64,000 nucleotides of DNA from positions 682,001-746,000 of the forward strand of contig CAXXVR010000002.1 of NCBI GenBank assembly GCA_963675955.2. Direction: 5' to 3'. This DNA is from Desulfocicer sp963675955 (lineage in GTDB: Bacteria; Desulfobacterota; Desulfobacteria; Desulfobacterales; Desulfobacteraceae). A program made the position numbers and the translations under genes. This document shows, piece after piece, positions 8,830 to 17,801 of the stretch. Under the pieces are notes generated by a model. It ran no database searches and was not told where the DNA came from. It worked only from the letters and a program-made list of their open reading frames with translations. The number at the start of each line of letters is the position of its first letter. Within the stretch, counting starts at the first letter, position 1.

Positions 8830-11046
8830 ATGAACTATCAAGAAGCCCAGGAAATTGCACAAAAAAATGGTGAACAGGTGGTACCCACAGTGTGTGGCAT
8901 GTGCGGACCGGGAGGCCCGGGTGGGGGATGCGGTATTTATGCCTTTGTCAAAGCGGGTAGATTTATTAAGGTGGCCGGAATGGACGAATCCCCGGTCAAT
9001 CGGGGTTCGCTGTGTGCCAAGGCCCACGCCGCCCCCCAATGGGTCTATTCTCCTGACCGACTGACTCATCCGTTACGCCGCATCGGAAAAAAAGGGGAAG
9101 GGAAATTTGAAAAGATAACCTGGGACCAGGCCATCGAACAGATCGCAGAGACCCTCATCCGGCAGAAAAAAACCTATGGAGCTGAATCCCTTGCCATCTT
9201 GAGTCCTGCCAGACGCTCTTACAGTGAGTACATACAGCGGTTCCTGGTGGCCCACGGCAGCCCCAATTACGGCCACAGCGGCATTTGTGCCATGCAGCGG
9301 GCCTTTACTTTTTGTTATACCTTGGGGGACTATCCCCGCCCCGATTACCAGGAGAGCGAGTTGATCATTTACTGGGGCCGTCAGCCGATTTATTCCGGGC
9401 CTGTGGCACGGCCTGCCAAGTCTTTTCTGGCGGCTAAACAGCGCGGGGTCAAGATCGTCGCCATCAAGCCGTCGGTGGAGCCGGATGTGGGCATGGCTGA
9501 TATCTGGGTTCCTTTAAGGCCGGGAACCGACGCGGCCCTGGCACTGGCCATGCTGCATGTGGTTATCCGGGAAGATCTATTAGACCATAAGTTTATTGAT
9601 GAGTGGTGCAGTGGCTTTAAACGGCTTAAAGCACATATCCAACAATACCCGCCTGAATGGGCCGAGACGATCACCGGTGTTTCCACCGAACAAATTGAAA
9701 CGGTGGCAAGATTGTATGCAACGACCCAGCGGGCCACCATAGATCTGGGAAACGGCGTGGAGCATGCCCCTTCCGCTAACGATGCCATCCGGGCCGTGTC
9801 CATTCTCATGGCCATCACCGGTCATCTGGATCGTCCGGGGGGCAACCTGTTTGTCACCCCACCCAAAAATGGCATAAAATCCATCACCCTGAAGGAGCGG
9901 ATCACCCAGGAGATGGTGGATAAACTGGTGGGACCTGAATTTCCAAAACAATTTCAACCCTTTTATGAAGGCACCTCTTCGGCCTATTACCGAATCTTAG
10001 AAAGTGTGCTGACAAAAAAGCCCTATGCGGTTCGGGGCATTATCGCTCCGGGCACCCAGGCCATCGTCAGTACAAGGGGTTCCAGGAATGTGGCGGCGGC
10101 ACTGGAGAAACTTGATTTTTTTGTTGTGGCCGATGTGGCACGCACCGCAGATATGCCCTATGCCGACATCGTCATGCCACTTGCCACCAGCTATGAGGTG
10201 GATCACTCATTTCAGATGGTTCCCGGATGGCTCATGGCTACCAATCCCGTGATTTCACCCATACACTCCCCCAAGTCCATCTTTGATCTCTTCTTTGATC
10301 TAAGTGTGGCCATGGGGTTTGGAGCAGATTTCTGGGATGGCAGCATATCAAAAGCCATGGATGATCAACTCAAGCCCCTGGGAGTTACCATGGACCGGTT
10401 AAGGCAAAAGAATACCGGGATGACCTTTTCGCCTGGACCCAGGACCTATGAAAAATATCAGTCTGTGTTTAACCGTGTCAGTCCGCGTCTGAATGGGGCA
10501 CCGTTTTTACCCCATGGCAAGGTTGCGATATTCAATACGGCCTTTGCCGAAGCCGGTTTCAATGGATTGCCACAGTGGTGTGAACCGCCCGAGAGCATCA
10601 CTGGAACACCGGAGCTGTCAACAAACTATCCTTTGATACTGTCCGATTATCACACCTCCAAAAACTTTTCAGCCGCGTGGCAGCGAAATCTGCCATATCT
10701 CAGGGAGATTCAACCCCATCCCATGCTGCATATCCATCCAGACACAGCTGCAGTTCGAAACATCGAAGATGGTGACTGGGTGAAGGTAAAATCTCCCCAT
10801 GGCTGGATTAAAATAAAAGCTGAAATTTATCCGGGGATTCGACCGGATACCGTGATGCTGCTGCATGGCTGGTGGCAGGGGTGTAAGGAGCTGGGGATGG
10901 CGGATACCCCCCTTCTGGATGGGGGAGCCAATGTAAACCTGATGTACAGTGTGGATGGGGACAAAGCCTATGATCCATTGATCACGGCCATGACCAGCCA
11001 GACCCTGGTACAGGTGACAAAAATTCAAAATGGGGCGGAGAAATAA
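8830..11046 (+). CDS. Molybdopterin oxidoreductase, DMSO reductase superfamily (PhsA/PsrA-like)
   Basis: 738 residues from ATG 8830, chosen because GAGG lies 6 bases upstream. An N-terminal [4Fe-4S] motif is present with odd spacing: C22-x2-C25-x8-C34-x27-C62, with a Gly/Pro-rich insert (GPGGPGGG) in place of the usual three residues. The molybdopterin domains follow (PDRLTHPLRRIGKKGEGKFE, GSPNYGHSGICAMQ, RPGTDAALALAML, GHLDRPGGN) and a C-terminal dinucleotide-binding domain (~620-730). The Cys in GHSGICAMQ is the likely Mo/W ligand. No Tat signal is visible, so the complex should be cytoplasmic. The TAATG overlap with the next gene indicates one complex with that ferredoxin. Catalysed reaction unknown; sulfur-oxyanion, arsenate or organic substrates are all possible. 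Confidence 0.88.
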   Translation: MNYQEAQEIAQKNGEQVVPTVCGMCGPGGPGGGCGIYAFVKAGRFIKVAGMDESPVNRGSLCAKAHAAPQWVYSPDRLTHPLRRIGKKGEGKFEKITWDQAIEQIAETLIRQKKTYGAESLAILSPARRSYSEYIQRFLVAHGSPNYGHSGICAMQRAFTFCYTLGDYPRPDYQESELIIYWGRQPIYSGPVARPAKSFLAAKQRGVKIVAIKPSVEPDVGMADIWVPLRPGTDAALALAMLHVVIREDLLDHKFIDEWCSGFKRLKAHIQQYPPEWAETITGVSTEQIETVARLYATTQRATIDLGNGVEHAPSANDAIRAVSILMAITGHLDRPGGNLFVTPPKNGIKSITLKERITQEMVDKLVGPEFPKQFQPFYEGTSSAYYRILESVLTKKPYAVRGIIAPGTQAIVSTRGSRNVAAALEKLDFFVVADVARTADMPYADIVMPLATSYEVDHSFQMVPGWLMATNPVISPIHSPKSIFDLFFDLSVAMGFGADFWDGSISKAMDDQLKPLGVTMDRLRQKNTGMTFSPGPRTYEKYQSVFNRVSPRLNGAPFLPHGKVAIFNTAFAEAGFNGLPQWCEPPESITGTPELSTNYPLILSDYHTSKNFSAAWQRNLPYLREIQPHPMLHIHPDTAAVRNIEDGDWVKVKSPHGWIKIKAEIYPGIRPDTVMLLHGWWQGCKELGMADTPLLDGGANVNLMYSVDGDKAYDPLITAMTSQTLVQVTKIQNGAEK

Positions 11047-11549
11047 TGCGCATGAACAACGAATACGTGATCTGGTTTAATCATGAAAAATGCACCCAAT
11101 GCCATGGCTGTGAAGTGGCCTGTCGATCATGGCGGGGACTGGAAGGGCAGGGGCTTTTGTTTCGAAGCGTCATCAACGTCTGGAGAGGGAATTACCCGGA
11201 TGCTAAAAATCACTCGGTGTCAGTTTCCTGTCTTCACTGTGTTGAGCCGGCGTGTGCTGCGGTGTGTCCGGTGGAAGCCATCATAAAACGTGAAAATGAT
11301 GGTGTGGTGGAGGTGGATGAATCGCTTTGCATCGGCTGCAAGGCGTGTCTGGATGCCTGTCCCTATGGGGTTCCCTGTTTTGGATCGGATGATGTGATGA
11401 AAAAGTGTGATCTTTGTCTGGATCAGGCTGTGGGGGAGTCCGGCCCGCCCTGCGTTGCCACTTGCCCCGGGGATGCGTTGACCTTCCGGAAACTCAACCC
11501 GAAGGAAAAAGAGGCCCATATGTCGTATATTTTCGGCTTACTGGAATAA
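11046..11549 (+). CDS. Four-cluster ferredoxin-type subunit (DmsB/PhsB-like)
   Basis: 167 residues with 16 Cys in the classical DmsB order: CTQCHGCEVAC, CLHCVEPACAAVC, CIGCKACLDAC, then CDLC with CVATC. This gives four [4Fe-4S] clusters for electron transfer to or from the molybdenum subunit encoded just upstream. Its ATG overlaps the upstream stop by one base. No membrane anchor gene follows, so the electron partner is probably soluble (ferredoxin, flavoprotein). The gene converges on the outer-membrane protein gene 40 bases downstream. Confidence 0.9.
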   Translation: MRMNNEYVIWFNHEKCTQCHGCEVACRSWRGLEGQGLLFRSVINVWRGNYPDAKNHSVSVSCLHCVEPACAAVCPVEAIIKRENDGVVEVDESLCIGCKACLDACPYGVPCFGSDDVMKKCDLCLDQAVGESGPPCVATCPGDALTFRKLNPKEKEAHMSYIFGLLE

Positions 11550-11589
11550 CGGGATTTGCTCCGCCGGTGCAGTTGGGAATTTGTTGAAA

Positions 11590-13011
11590 CTAAAACCGAT
11601 ATTCAAGTTCAAAAAAGAGCCGGTCATTGTCACCAATATTTTGAAAGGCCACAGCATCCCCGGATTGATAAAACACAACACCGCCCTTTACCATGACATT
11701 GTCCCTTACGTCGTATTCCAGCTGGTATCTTTCAAAGGCGCCATCCGATCCGGCTAATCCATATGCAGACAGAAGCAGTGTCAGGTGAAGGGTGTCGTGC
11801 ATAAAGTCCCGGTTCAGGCGCAGGACCGATTGAAAAAGATTTTGCATCTGACCATCGGGCAGCGCTTCCAACCGGGGATCAAAATCAAACAAATGGCGAT
11901 TGGCAAGCTCAATGGAGATGCTCATTTCTGTAAAACCGCTGTATTCCATGGCCATGAGAAAATCAAATCGAGCATAATCTTTGTCCGGCACAGCGTAAAA
12001 GTTAAGTCCATGCAACAACGCAGCTTCGGTTTTAAAAAGCCAGTTGCCAAGGGCAATATCGGAACTTACGCCCCCCATTCTTATCCGGCTGTATCTGCGG
12101 ATAAGTCCACTGGTTTCTGTGGCATCCACATGGGCCTGGTTATCAAACACGTAAGCTGCGTAAAGGGAGAGGTCCCAGCCACTGAAAACCCCATTGATGG
12201 CCGCCGCAAACTGTTGATTTTCAAGGCCTATGGAGGGATCATCTTCTGGTGGGGCCGGTGCGGTCCCAGGATAAAATTCGCCGTTGTAAACAGGGGTCTT
12301 GTTAAACCTGGGTTCATGGATCACCAGGGTGCTGATGTTCCAGTTGCCCGTGTAAAAATCCAACTTTGACATGGCCACGGGCAGTCGCAGATCTCGGATG
12401 TCCAGCATACCCGGTTGACGGCTATCCAGGGGGTTGAGGATATCTGTAATGCGAATATTGTCTGATTTACCCCACACCACAATCTGTCGCCCTGTCTTAA
12501 AATCAAGGTGAGCGCCCAGGGCCGTCTGTATCCAGGCTTCGGTGATCTCCAGTTCCTGTTCATACTCGTTCAGCATTTTATGGGTGTAGTCTGATCGGTC
12601 ATCCAATGAATAGGCCGCATCGTAAAACCCCCGGGTACCGATCCTTGCCTGCCAGGTGTCAAAGTTGATATCCCCTATGAGCTCCCCCCGGATTCTGAGC
12701 ATGGATAGCCCCCGGTAATCCGGGGTGTTTTCCGGGGGGGAATTGTGGGCAAAACCCACTGCCGTCTGGAGGCTGAGACTTCCCTGGAGTTCCAGCCAAC
12801 CGGGCAGCAACGGGATGGAGATGTTCTCTTTTTCTTGCTGCCCGGGCGTGTCATCAAATCCATCGAGGAGCTGATCCAGCTCTCCTGTTTCTTCAACAAC
12901 GGCTGCTTCGTCATCGAATCCTGTGAGCAGATCCGCCATCTCATCCCCATGACAAATAGATGTTCCCAGGCATGTCATCCAGGTTAAGAGCAATAAAATG
13001 ATAATTCGCAT
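11590..13011 (-). CDS. DUF1302-like outer-membrane beta-barrel protein
   Basis: About 473 residues. A signal peptide (MRIIILLLLTWMTCLGTSICHG) is followed by an acidic linker with two repeats of a L-L-x-G-F-D-D motif, then a beta-rich barrel-like region with alternating aromatic residues and a C-terminal aromatic (LEYRF), the usual sorting signal for outer-membrane insertion. Motifs such as GRQIVVWGKSDNIRITDILNP fit DUF1302-type proteins. These are often encoded with an MMPL/RND transporter and a LolA-like protein, as here, suggesting a transenvelope system for a hydrophobic compound. ATG at 13011 is preferred (AAGGTG upstream); GTG at 13017 is an alternative. It is separated from the upstream gene by a 380-base gap containing a family A repeat. 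Confidence 0.8.
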   Translation of the reverse strand: MRIIILLLLTWMTCLGTSICHGDEMADLLTGFDDEAAVVEETGELDQLLDGFDDTPGQQEKENISIPLLPGWLELQGSLSLQTAVGFAHNSPPENTPDYRGLSMLRIRGELIGDINFDTWQARIGTRGFYDAAYSLDDRSDYTHKMLNEYEQELEITEAWIQTALGAHLDFKTGRQIVVWGKSDNIRITDILNPLDSRQPGMLDIRDLRLPVAMSKLDFYTGNWNISTLVIHEPRFNKTPVYNGEFYPGTAPAPPEDDPSIGLENQQFAAAINGVFSGWDLSLYAAYVFDNQAHVDATETSGLIRRYSRIRMGGVSSDIALGNWLFKTEAALLHGLNFYAVPDKDYARFDFLMAMEYSGFTEMSISIELANRHLFDFDPRLEALPDGQMQNLFQSVLRLNRDFMHDTLHLTLLLSAYGLAGSDGAFERYQLEYDVRDNVMVKGGVVFYQSGDAVAFQNIGDNDRLFFELEYRF

Positions 13012-13209
13012 GGTCACCTTAGATTATTATCTCTGATTTTCGTGTTGTGTTGGCAAGAGAATCAGAAATTCTTTTTGATTTTGGTTTGCCCAAGTTAGAT
13101 GTACGTTCTATATATATTTTTTTTTATATGAAATACTCCGCAAATTTGAGGCGTATTTCTATCTTTGTTGTGGGCAGAACCGGATCAGAATACGGTCCGC
13201 CCGTGGCGG

Positions 13210-13382
13210 TTATATGAAAAGGCAGTCTTCAAGCCTACCTCAGCAGAGCCCCTCCCCCGATGGGCAATAAGAACCGGACAATTGAGCTGTCTACAGTTCC
13301 GGTCCGGGACCATTGCCCGTCGGGGGAGGGGCGGCATAATGTCATTTGGCTCCGCGTCTATGACCCTATCTTCGTTGTGTTC
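13210..13382 (-). repeat. Family A palindromic repeat, copy 2 (inverted)
   Basis: Reverse-strand copy ending in the gene-free stretch between the LolA-like gene and the DUF1302 gene. It shares the hairpin core (GATGGGCAATAAGAACCGGA, CCGGTCCGGGACCATTGCCC) and, with copy 3, the segment reading ATAGACGCGGAGCCAAATG on the repeat strand. Lying inside an operon, its hairpin may reduce read-through to the DUF1302 gene. Confidence 0.9.
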
Positions 13383-13397
13383 ACCAAGAGATGTGGG

Positions 13398-14288
13398 TTA
13401 CAAGCCTTTTTCCAACTGACGAATGGAAAAATACGCTTCATCAAGGGGGGTATTAAACTTAACGTTATTCCATTTGAGAATGGTCCGATGGGTGGTCCGC
13501 TTGTTGACGGTGGTCTTCATCCAGCGCTCCGTGGCCACCCAGATGCCGTCAATTTGTTCTATTTTCTTTGATTCCATATATTTGATCTTTTGACCCTCGT
13601 TTAACAGATGGATGGCCCGGGCAACCAGGAAAATATCCTGGCGCACAAAGAGGATGGATTTTTTATAGCCATATCGATCTTTCACAGCCTTTGATGCAGG
13701 AAGGGCCTGGATGAGCCAGACCTTGTCACCGTCGATGTCATCTTCTTTTAAAAGCGTATAGGTCCACTCATCAAGCACCCGGTCCGTCATGTCTGCATAG
13801 GAAAAGTCCGACCCCATGAAGGAAGAAGATTTATCCGAGGTGGCAATGCGCTTGGTTTTGTGCAGATCCGGCAGATAGAGCCACTGATCATCATCCTTTT
13901 CTCCGGCATAATAATCAACGGTGAGAAACCCGGTATCCTTTACATCCGCAGGAGAGATGAAAAATTGAAGTTTAAGGGTGTCCACCCCCTTGTCCTTGGT
14001 GAATATTTTCATTTCCCGCCGACGTTCATTGTTGTTTTTATCAATGAGGATCATGTCCACATCGGCGGTCATGTTGTCTCCGTCGTCCCTGGCATCCACC
14101 TTTTCCATGATGGCGCGTGCCGAATCTTCGGCCAGGGTAGGGGAGGGGGCCGCGGCAAGAACGGTTCCCACCAGGACAAGTAGCATGGCGTATCTCATTA
14201 GAGATGAAAAACACCCCGGCACATCTTGCCTGGGAGCGTTGGAAAAAGATGGTATCTTTGAAAATGGAAATATCGATTTCATGGTCAT
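13398..14288 (-). CDS. LolA-like outer-membrane lipoprotein-sorting protein
   Basis: 296 residues. A long N-terminal leader contains a hydrophobic segment (MLLVLVGTVLAAAPSPTLA) consistent with export to the periplasm. The mature part has the signature of LolA-like proteins that accompany MMPL transporters: DARDDGDNMTADVDMILIDKN, a DDDQWLYLPDLHKTKRI strand, SFMGSDFSYADM and a C-terminal LDEAYFSIRQLE. Such proteins likely carry a lipid or lipoprotein-like cargo across the periplasm. AGGAGATCCC precedes the first ATG (14288). It follows the MMPL gene on the same strand and is followed by the DUF1302 barrel, giving inner-membrane, periplasmic and outer-membrane parts of one system. Confidence 0.85.
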   Translation of the reverse strand: MTMKSIFPFSKIPSFSNAPRQDVPGCFSSLMRYAMLLVLVGTVLAAAPSPTLAEDSARAIMEKVDARDDGDNMTADVDMILIDKNNNERRREMKIFTKDKGVDTLKLQFFISPADVKDTGFLTVDYYAGEKDDDQWLYLPDLHKTKRIATSDKSSSFMGSDFSYADMTDRVLDEWTYTLLKEDDIDGDKVWLIQALPASKAVKDRYGYKKSILFVRQDIFLVARAIHLLNEGQKIKYMESKKIEQIDGIWVATERWMKTTVNKRTTHRTILKWNNVKFNTPLDEAYFSIRQLEKGL

Positions 14289-14354
14289 GGGATCTCCTTT
14301 AAAATTTCAGGCTTGGGGGTAACCCAGCCAAGTTGTATAAGAACATTAATGCAA

Positions 14355-16781
14355 TCATTTCGGGTCTTCGCGGATCACCAGGGTCATGAGGGCCGGGGCC
14401 AGAAAGAGATCCCCGGCCAGGGCCAGAAGAATGGCCAACCCCGTCATTGCCCCAAAGAAAAAGACATTATTCATGGACGCAAACATAAAGATGAAAAAGC
14501 CCGCAGAAAGTACGATACTGGTGGTGAGCATGGCCCGTCCGGCCGTGTGCAGGGTGTGCGTCACCGCGTCTTTTACGCTGCCTGTTTTATTGAAATATTG
14601 TTTAAAATGGTACATAAAATGCACCGTGTCATCCACAGCCAGGCCCATGGCAATGGAGGCGATGAGCATTGTGAACATATCAAGGGGGATGTCAAGCCAG
14701 CCCATGATTCCCAGCACCACCAGAATGGGCCCCAGATTGGGGATCATGCTGATTAAACCCAATCGCAGCTCCCCGATGAGTAAAATCATCATCAGGGTGA
14801 TCACCCCCATGGCAATGAGATAACTCTGGGCTGCGGCATGGATGGCCGCATGGAGTACACGCCCGAAAAGGGCCATGATGCCGGTGATCTGCACGGACAT
14901 GGGCGCACCGCTTTGGAGCTGACGATCCTTGAAAACAGCGTTAAATCGCTGGTTCATTTCTTCCATAAAGGGCACATAGGCAAGGGCATCCCGCCAGGGA
15001 ACCTTTAAGGTGATCCGGGTCAGGCGAAACTGTGAATCCACCACATCTTCAAGATCGTCGGAACCGGAATTCTCAAAGAGCAGAAATTCCTGGGGAATCA
15101 GTTTTCCATTGTCAGGGATTTTATAGAAGGCAGGATCATTGCCATGCAGGGCCTGGTGGATCTCTTTTAATATGGTGGTCACCGACATCACCTTGCCAAT
15201 AAACAGCCCATTGACGTCATACTGCTCAAGTTCTCCAGCCAGTTTATCCAGATCTTTTAAAAATTGTTGATCATACACCCCGTTCTCTTTGCCCGTGTCC
15301 ACAACGACTTCAAGGACCACGCTTCCCTTGAGGTTTACATCAATCAACTCGGTGTCTTTTCGAACATCCAGCTCCGCCGGCAGCCAGTTTAAAAGGTTAT
15401 GGGAAAATCGCAACTGCGCAACCCCGGATACACCGGCAAGGATCAGGATGATAGTCACCGTAACAATGAATTTACTTCGTTTCATGGACGTTGCGATGAT
15501 CCAGTCGATTAGTCGATCCATCCTGGAGGGCTGGCTGTGATGCGTCTCTTTTTTCTCTTTCAGGGGCATCAATGACAACAGCGCCGGCAGCAGCATCAGG
15601 GTATACCCAAGGGAAAAAAGTACTCCCAGGGCGGAAAAAATACCCAGATCACCAATGGGAGCCACCTTGGCTGTGCTGAATGAGGCAAGACCCGCAGCCG
15701 TGGTCAGGGATGTCATGACAATGGCAAGGCCCGAGTGGGCATAGCTTACTTTGATGGCCGTGTCTTTGTCTGTGCCCCTCCGCAGTTCTTGAAACACAAG
15801 GGATAGGACATGGACGCTGGCCCCCACCCCCACCGCAAGCAGAAAAGAGGGGAGAATAATGGTGGGGGTTTTAAACTCAATGGAAAAAAGGGCCATGGTG
15901 CCCAGGGTGGAGATAAGGGAAAAAGCCACCACCACAAGGGGCAACACCACCCCACTTATGCGTCTAAACATTAAAAAGAGACAGATGGAGATGACCAGGA
16001 CCGCAAGGCGGAGAAATTGTTTCATGTCTTTCATCATGAACTGTTTTACGATGTGGGTCACCACCGGCGTTCCAGCCAGGTGAATATCAAAATCCTTGTC
16101 TTTAAAGCGTTGGATGAGTTCCCTTGTCTGGATGACCATCTCTCCATTTTCTTTGTCGGTGAGGTATTGCAGGGGGGCCGTGTCACCATCGCCTGCATCG
16201 GGTTCATCAAACCCTGACAATAGATCCATTTCAGCGCCGGTGTCACTGTACACAAGGCTCTCCACCACCATGGCGGTGAAGGTACCATCTGCGGAGATGA
16301 GCTGGTTACGGTACAAGGGGTTTTCCATGACCCTTTTTTTCAACGCCATAAAGGCCTTTGCATCTTCAGGGAATTTTGCCAACAGATCGTCCACCAGAAG
16401 GGTATCTTTCTCTCCCCGGGTGTTTCTGGCATTGACCATGGAGGTAATTTCCTTGACATGGGGGATCTCTTGTTCCACAGCCTCGTGCAATGCCTTGAGC
16501 CGGGTGAGAAAATCGTCTGAAAAGATGTCTTTGCTATGAATGACAATGGCCATCATATCGTCCCGGCCAAACTGGTGCCGGAATTCATTGTAGATGCCCA
16601 GCGTGGGATCACTCTCTCGTAAAAGGCCCTCGTTGGAGGTGTTAATGGTTAAAAATCGTATCTGGGAACCCAGAATCACTGTGAAAACAATTATCACAAG
16701 AATCACTGGCAGTCGGAATCGAATTACCAATTCTGCCATGCGGTTAAAAAAACGTTCCGAGGTTTTTCCGGAAGGGCTCAT
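14355..16781 (-). CDS. RND/MMPL family transporter
   Basis: 808 residues with about 12 membrane segments in the RND layout: one near residue 20-45, a large periplasmic loop to ~245, a block of five (to ~400), one near 430-455, a second periplasmic loop, and a final block of five. The proton-relay region in TM4 is marked by GVGASVHVLSLVFQELRRG and in TM10 by GLAVDDTVHFMYHFKQYF, which carry charged residues. The family moves lipids and other hydrophobic molecules with proton motive force. GGAGAAAGG precedes the ATG. It is the first gene of the MMPL / LolA-like / DUF1302 operon; a family A repeat sits 34 bases upstream. Substrate unknown. Confidence 0.88.
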   Translation of the reverse strand: MSPSGKTSERFFNRMAELVIRFRLPVILVIIVFTVILGSQIRFLTINTSNEGLLRESDPTLGIYNEFRHQFGRDDMMAIVIHSKDIFSDDFLTRLKALHEAVEQEIPHVKEITSMVNARNTRGEKDTLLVDDLLAKFPEDAKAFMALKKRVMENPLYRNQLISADGTFTAMVVESLVYSDTGAEMDLLSGFDEPDAGDGDTAPLQYLTDKENGEMVIQTRELIQRFKDKDFDIHLAGTPVVTHIVKQFMMKDMKQFLRLAVLVISICLFLMFRRISGVVLPLVVVAFSLISTLGTMALFSIEFKTPTIILPSFLLAVGVGASVHVLSLVFQELRRGTDKDTAIKVSYAHSGLAIVMTSLTTAAGLASFSTAKVAPIGDLGIFSALGVLFSLGYTLMLLPALLSLMPLKEKKETHHSQPSRMDRLIDWIIATSMKRSKFIVTVTIILILAGVSGVAQLRFSHNLLNWLPAELDVRKDTELIDVNLKGSVVLEVVVDTGKENGVYDQQFLKDLDKLAGELEQYDVNGLFIGKVMSVTTILKEIHQALHGNDPAFYKIPDNGKLIPQEFLLFENSGSDDLEDVVDSQFRLTRITLKVPWRDALAYVPFMEEMNQRFNAVFKDRQLQSGAPMSVQITGIMALFGRVLHAAIHAAAQSYLIAMGVITLMMILLIGELRLGLISMIPNLGPILVVLGIMGWLDIPLDMFTMLIASIAMGLAVDDTVHFMYHFKQYFNKTGSVKDAVTHTLHTAGRAMLTTSIVLSAGFFIFMFASMNNVFFFGAMTGLAILLALAGDLFLAPALMTLVIREDPK

Positions 16782-16814
16782 CCTTTCTCCTGCTTATTTT
16801 TGATTTTACTTTAT

Positions 16815-17013
16815 TATATAACGGGCATGTCCTGTCAGACACAACAAATTTAGGGTCGTAGACGCGGAGCCAAATGGTATTATACCGCCGCCCTCCCGAC
16901 GGGCAATGGTCCCGGACCGGAACTGTAGACAGTTCAATTGTCCGGTTCCTATTGCCCATCGGGGGGGGCGGCTTTGCTGAGGTTGCCTTGGAGGCTACCT
17001 TTTCATATAAAAA
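16815..17013 (+). repeat. Family A palindromic repeat, copy 3
   Basis: The most complete copy. Edges TATATAACGGGCATGTCC and CTTTTCATATAAAA; core hairpin between CCGCCGCCCTCCCGACGGGC and GCCCATCGGGGGGGGCGG with an inner CCGGACCGGAAC / TTGTCCGGTTCC pair. Situated immediately upstream of the MMPL operon. Confidence 0.9.
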
Positions 17014-17047
17014 AAATTAAGGCGTATGTTGGTTTCCAAGGGCTTTT

Positions 17048-17317
17048 TTAAAAGCTACGGAGTCCTGTGGCTTGGATTGAACATGGGGCTTGGTCAAACC
17101 CATTGATTCCATGGAGGAAAATGGTTGTAATGAGATCTGGATATTCAGCAAAAAAGGCGTCTCCATACCCCGGTGGTTGAACTTTGTCCAGAATGGGGGC
17201 AAAGAGGAAACGGGAGGTCATCATGCTGATGAGAAGTGGGCCAATGGCTGCAGGGGTGATCTTTTTGCCGGTTCGGACAGCCAGAGGGCTACAGATACCC
17301 TGCTCTATGATGGCCAT
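17048..17317 (-). CDS. Unrecognised short reading frame, possibly a gene remnant
   Basis: 89 codons with fairly natural composition (e.g. SMMTSRFLFAPILDKVQ, YPDLITTIFLHGINGFDQ) but no family that I recognise, no convincing ribosome binding site and no start context. The surrounding gap (17014-17468) also holds inverted repeats: CCCGACA/TGTCGGG and CGACAATTA (17352 region) / TAATTGTCG (17425 region). This looks like decayed DNA rather than an active gene. Confidence 0.25.
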   Translation of the reverse strand: MAIIEQGICSPLAVRTGKKITPAAIGPLLISMMTSRFLFAPILDKVQPPGYGDAFFAEYPDLITTIFLHGINGFDQAPCSIQATGLRSF

Positions 17318-17468
17318 GGCTTCCTTCTTTGGGTTTCATTGATGGGTACTCCCGACAATTATCTCTCCTTAAAGTGAAGGTTAAATGTCGGGGGTTTTAT
17401 CACATCTTTAACCGGACAAAATAATTGTCGTCATCGGCCAAGGTAGTTGTCGCACAATACAAATATGA

Positions 17469-17801
17469 TTACCGGGGGGCAAAGAGCACCATTTTAGGCC
17501 GTTTTTCCATCTCTTTGACCAGGTCTTTCAAGAATCCGAAAGCCATGCATTGGGATTGACAATGCTTAACACAAGTGGGTTTTTCCCCTTCATTGTGCCG
17601 GGCAATACAAAGGTCGCAAAGATCCGTTGGATACGGTAAATAATCAATGGCAATCCCCCCCGTTAAGGTCTCATACTCCAGTTCTTTGATGATGATTCCA
17701 TTCTTACCTGCCGGGAATCCGTGCTCCTGCTGACAGGCCACCTCGCAGGCGTGGCATCCTGTACAATAATTGTAGTCAATCAATAATCCGACTTTAGACA
17801 T
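17469..17801 (-). CDS. Two-cluster ferredoxin subunit of molybdopterin oxidoreductase
   Basis: 110 residues with eight Cys: CTGCHACEVAC near the N-terminus, and CDLC, C, C (LCDLCIARHNEGEKPTCVKHC) in the second half. This suggests two [4Fe-4S] clusters, a reduced version of the DmsB fold. Its ATG overlaps the end of the large-subunit gene by 8 bases, so the two are co-translated and presumably form a heterodimer in the cytoplasm. Downstream lies only decayed repeat-rich DNA. Confidence 0.87.
   Translation of the reverse strand: MSKVGLLIDYNYCTGCHACEVACQQEHGFPAGKNGIIIKELEYETLTGGIAIDYLPYPTDLCDLCIARHNEGEKPTCVKHCQSQCMAFGFLKDLVKEMEKRPKMVLFAPR

Noticed and set aside
13260..13571. Reading frame starting MGNKNRTIELSTVPVRDHCPSG, with a near-identical frame at 16744-16959 on the minus strand
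   Set aside because: The shared peptide is only the translation of the family A hairpin arm; the frames differ after the repeat and lack ribosome binding sites.
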